Assembly: GCA_037389465.1 (NCBI GenBank) | Contig: JAZARR010000230.1 | Coordinates: 4,017,501-4,081,500 of the forward strand | Reading direction: 5' to 3' | DNA: 64,000 bases | Origin: Baylisascaris procyonis | Lineage: Eukaryota > Nematoda > Chromadorea > Rhabditida > Ascarididae | Shown here: positions 60,664 to 64,000 of the stretch, piece after piece | Position numbering within the stretch: the stretch's first letter is position 1 | Layout of the letters: every line of letters starts with the position of its first letter | Program-made: the position numbers and the translations under genes | Notes under the pieces: model-generated | What the model was told of the DNA's origin: nothing | Seen by the model: only the letters and a program-made list of their open reading frames with translations | The model's database searches: none

Positions 60664-63600
60664 GGTTTTAATTGTTTATCCGCCATACAGCTAGTGAACG
60701 GCAATCGCCCTCTTCACCAATCAAATCCATGTATGCTTTTCGGTAACAATCTTGCATCGATGCGATGCTACTCATTCGATACCTATTTGCTTAGCATTGA
60801 TCGGCTAAATGCCGTTAACTCGTTTGAATCCAGATACCATTTCATATTGAACCTATTCATTTAGGTATCCGATCTCACTTGTGATGATTTACGCGACATG
60901 ATTTAACTAACCCATAATGACTGCTCGCAATTTAGTTAAGCGAGTATTGTAATGCGAAAAAAAAACCCGAAAAAACCACAACAAAAACCATGAAAGCCTA
61001 CTGTGACAACATTGCTATTGTGATTGGAGATAAGTTACCAGTTCGTATCGTTGTATAGTTCACTACATCTATTATCTATATAGTCATAAGAAATAAAAAA
61101 CGAAACAATAAAAAAAGTAGTCCTGATAGGTGACATTAATCATTGATGTCGTATTGTTATACATTTCATTGTGCACGTCATAACTACAAAAAAAAGCTCA
61201 TACTTGCAAAAATATTGATTCTGAAAGCTTAACTACGTTACATGCATCTCTTTTCTTTCTTTTTTCTTATCAATAAAATTGCAAAGGCCTTTTAAAATGC
61301 AATTGCTAGCATTTTTCAATCGCACTAATATCTTTAAATTTGAAGAAGACTTTTTAAGATTGTGAAGAACATACAATCGTAAGTTAAATTATATTTACAA
61401 CATAATTATAGAAGATAAGCCAAACACACAAATTAATTTGAAATTATAGAGGGCGTTTTTTTTTGTTTGAAAATAACAAAATTATCCGACTTCTGCATCA
61501 TCTAAAATCGACTACGATGCTCATAAAATGGTTGCGTGGTTGAGAATATCGTAAAAATCTCGAATAAAGCCCCCTGCGATTTACGAATTTATCAAAATTT
61601 AAAGAATGTTTTGTCGAGTTGGTGATCACTTTTGCTTGCAAAATTTTAGAGAGTCACAATAACAACATAGAACGCTTCATGTGTGCAAAACTATATAAAC
61701 TTTATACTTTTTAAGAGAAAGATGCAGAAAGAGGGGAGGGGAAGGAGGGGAGAGGCGGAGAATTGATAGGGAGTTTATTGTTAAATGTTATATTCAAATC
61801 GCTTATAAATAGTTTAAAGATGAAATATTAGAGACAGAGAGAAAGAGAGAGGGAGAGAGAAAGAGATAGGGTTCGTTGAGACATTCATTTATTTATTACC
61901 TTATGAATAATTCGCTACTGTTCCAAATATCTATTATTCCTAAAAAAAAACAATTTTTTTTTATCTCAGCTGCATGAAAAACATTCAAATAAATAGCGGA
62001 AAATTTTCATTTAATAATAATGTTTTATTCATTATTACAGTAGACTTGCTGGAATCCGATTAATATCTCTAAGAAATATAATCTATTTAAAATCTAGTTG
62101 TTATTACTGATCAATCGCAAACATTTTGATTGACTGCTAAATTAAATGCTACTGATTACTTCAATAAATACGAAGTAATTAAAAACTCATTAAAACAGTT
62201 GATCATTATGTAAGCAAGCATCTTTAAACCTATATAAATCATTAAATAGTTAAATTGATTTGCTAAACTCAGATATCCAAATATCATAAAAACACAAATT
62301 CTCCTATGATTGTCGTCGTTAGGGAAAACGATTGTAACGATAAATATCTACGCAAAATAGTAAACAAGAAAATCAACTGCTTGAGGAATGTGCATAAAAC
62401 GAATGAAATACAAATGCGTTCCAGCAAATGTCGTTCTTTCCTCTAACAAACAGGTCGTTAAAGTCGTAAAGATGCATCATCTAAGCGATGGTTGTACACA
62501 TTTCCCCGATTATCGTACACCTCAACTAATCCCTTGAAGATGCAATCCTCTGATTTACTCACTCACAAACTTAGATCTATATCAATATTCATCGTACCAA
62601 TTATGAGAAAGCTGAGCGTATTCAGATTTCTAAAAAAATATAGCAGAAGTAACAACTGGCGAAGTTCAAATTTTTAACGCGGAAAACGCATTCTGTCACG
62701 TTTACCTAAAAGTAAACATAATTCCTGTTGTTATTTTGCGATTAATTTTGATGATTCGATTCATCCTCACAATTGCAGAATCCCTCCCCACCCAAAAAGG
62801 TCTTTTAAATGTTTAATTTTATTGTAAACTTGCCAAAAAATAGAACGCAAAGACTTGCAATTATTTATACGCAAGGTGGCAAGCGGTTTCTGCAAAAAAT
62901 AACGATGCACTATTGTTCACTAAAATCGCAAGCAGTGGAAAATACATCGTAGTAAAATGAAAAAAACCCATTAATCTATTGCTCACTATAGAGATAATCA
63001 TTTCCTTTAATGAATCGAAATTTCGGTTGTGCAAGTTAATACTTACTAGAATTTTGAGCTATTTAAATTAACACCGCTTCCCTGAGCTAATACCTTTATG
63101 TCTCCTATATTATGATCGCTGAGGGCACTAATCACCTTACGTTCGTTTATGTTAATAGCATGAGTTGAAATTCAAAGTTCGCTATCTCATTCTCCTTCAG
63201 TTTACTCTCTGCCTTTCATAAATGTAGTCGCACATTCGATCAGTCTACTCAAATAGAATAGAACATGAACTTCTACTGTTTAGCAGAAAAAATTATTTAA
63301 AAATTTTATGATGAAGAATTATTTATGCTTGCAGAATCTATGAAAGTAGATAAGTTATATTGCTGAGAAAGTTGGATGCTTAGAGGAAATTGGGGAAGTT
63401 TTCCATCTCTAATTATCACTATTTTCTTTATGAAACAATATTTCATTGGTATAAATATAGCACAGTTTACTATAAATATAGTAACATTGCACCTTCTACC
63501 TTTAAAAAGGGCAACTGCGTCTCTACACTAATTTTTCTAGTTCGTTTAAAGCGAGAAATTTCACGTATTCGTATCATGAAGTCCGCTATTTAATTCCTCT

Positions 63601-64000
63601 TATTTTACCTACAACAGCGTCGAATTATTTAACCAAAAAAATTTGAGCATTAATTTCTGAAAATTCGTTTTTTTTTTCAGTTCATATTTAATTCCCATTT
63701 TCGAAAAAAAAACTTTTAACGAAATGGAAATGAATGAAGTATTGATAGATCTATTATGTGTAGAATAGCAAAGCAAGATATTATGACATCTCACTTAGTG
63801 CATCTAATATAAATAAATGCTCATTCATTTAGATTACTGCAATTTTACTCTCTTAGAGCGGTTGCACAGCATTTTTGCAATCAACAACATAACGGATTAC
63901 AAAAAAAGAAAACCATTAAGGAATACGCACTTCGAAGAATTCAAAAACGGACAATAAAATGTGCATTTAATAGCGATAAATAGCTCTATCAATGATAACT

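Overview
The window looks like nuclear DNA from a nematode. It is AT-rich, carries long (TA)n microsatellites and large introns, and its introns mostly end in TTTCAG-like acceptors. It holds a clear metazoan transcription-repressor gene and a large gene resembling the nematode apical-junction scaffold AJM-1. The species cannot be fixed from this sequence; a parasitic clade III (spirurid) worm would fit but is inference.

Layout. (1) 1-2940: no gene seen; a TTTCAG acceptor lies just before the first start codon. (2) 2956-18112, plus strand: a complete three-exon gene for NC2-beta/Dr1 (168 aa), with introns of about 9.8 and 4.8 kb holding (TA)n tracts and small GC-rich fold-back elements. (3) 18406-53898, minus strand: one very large gene of about 33 exons, converging tail-to-tail on Dr1 with only 293 bp between stop codons. 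Exons 1-19 join in phase to give 1209 clean codons: an Arg/Ser-rich head, a long Glu/Arg-rich coiled coil, then a Ser/Thr/Pro-rich middle. The C-terminal third holds a MYND-type zinc finger and a probable globular domain. It ends in a compact GC-richer block with 55-107 bp introns, where the last joins are uncertain. (4) 54-64 kb: mostly non-coding, with a large (TA)n tract and one interrupted, membrane-like open stretch near 60.3-60.7 kb.

The two genes are unrelated in function. NC2-beta is a nuclear histone-fold protein that pairs with NC2-alpha and holds TBP on promoters. AJM-1 is a coiled-coil scaffold of epithelial apical junctions. The more unusual observations concern the big gene: phase-2 symmetric coiled-coil exons that all split an Arg codon, tandem 30-nt microexons, repeated use of GAG/AAG rather than CAG/TAG acceptors, and an apparent one-base frameshift at a CTA-TGA in a C-terminal exon. 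All exon boundaries were read by eye from splice consensus and phase, with no transcript or homology search.
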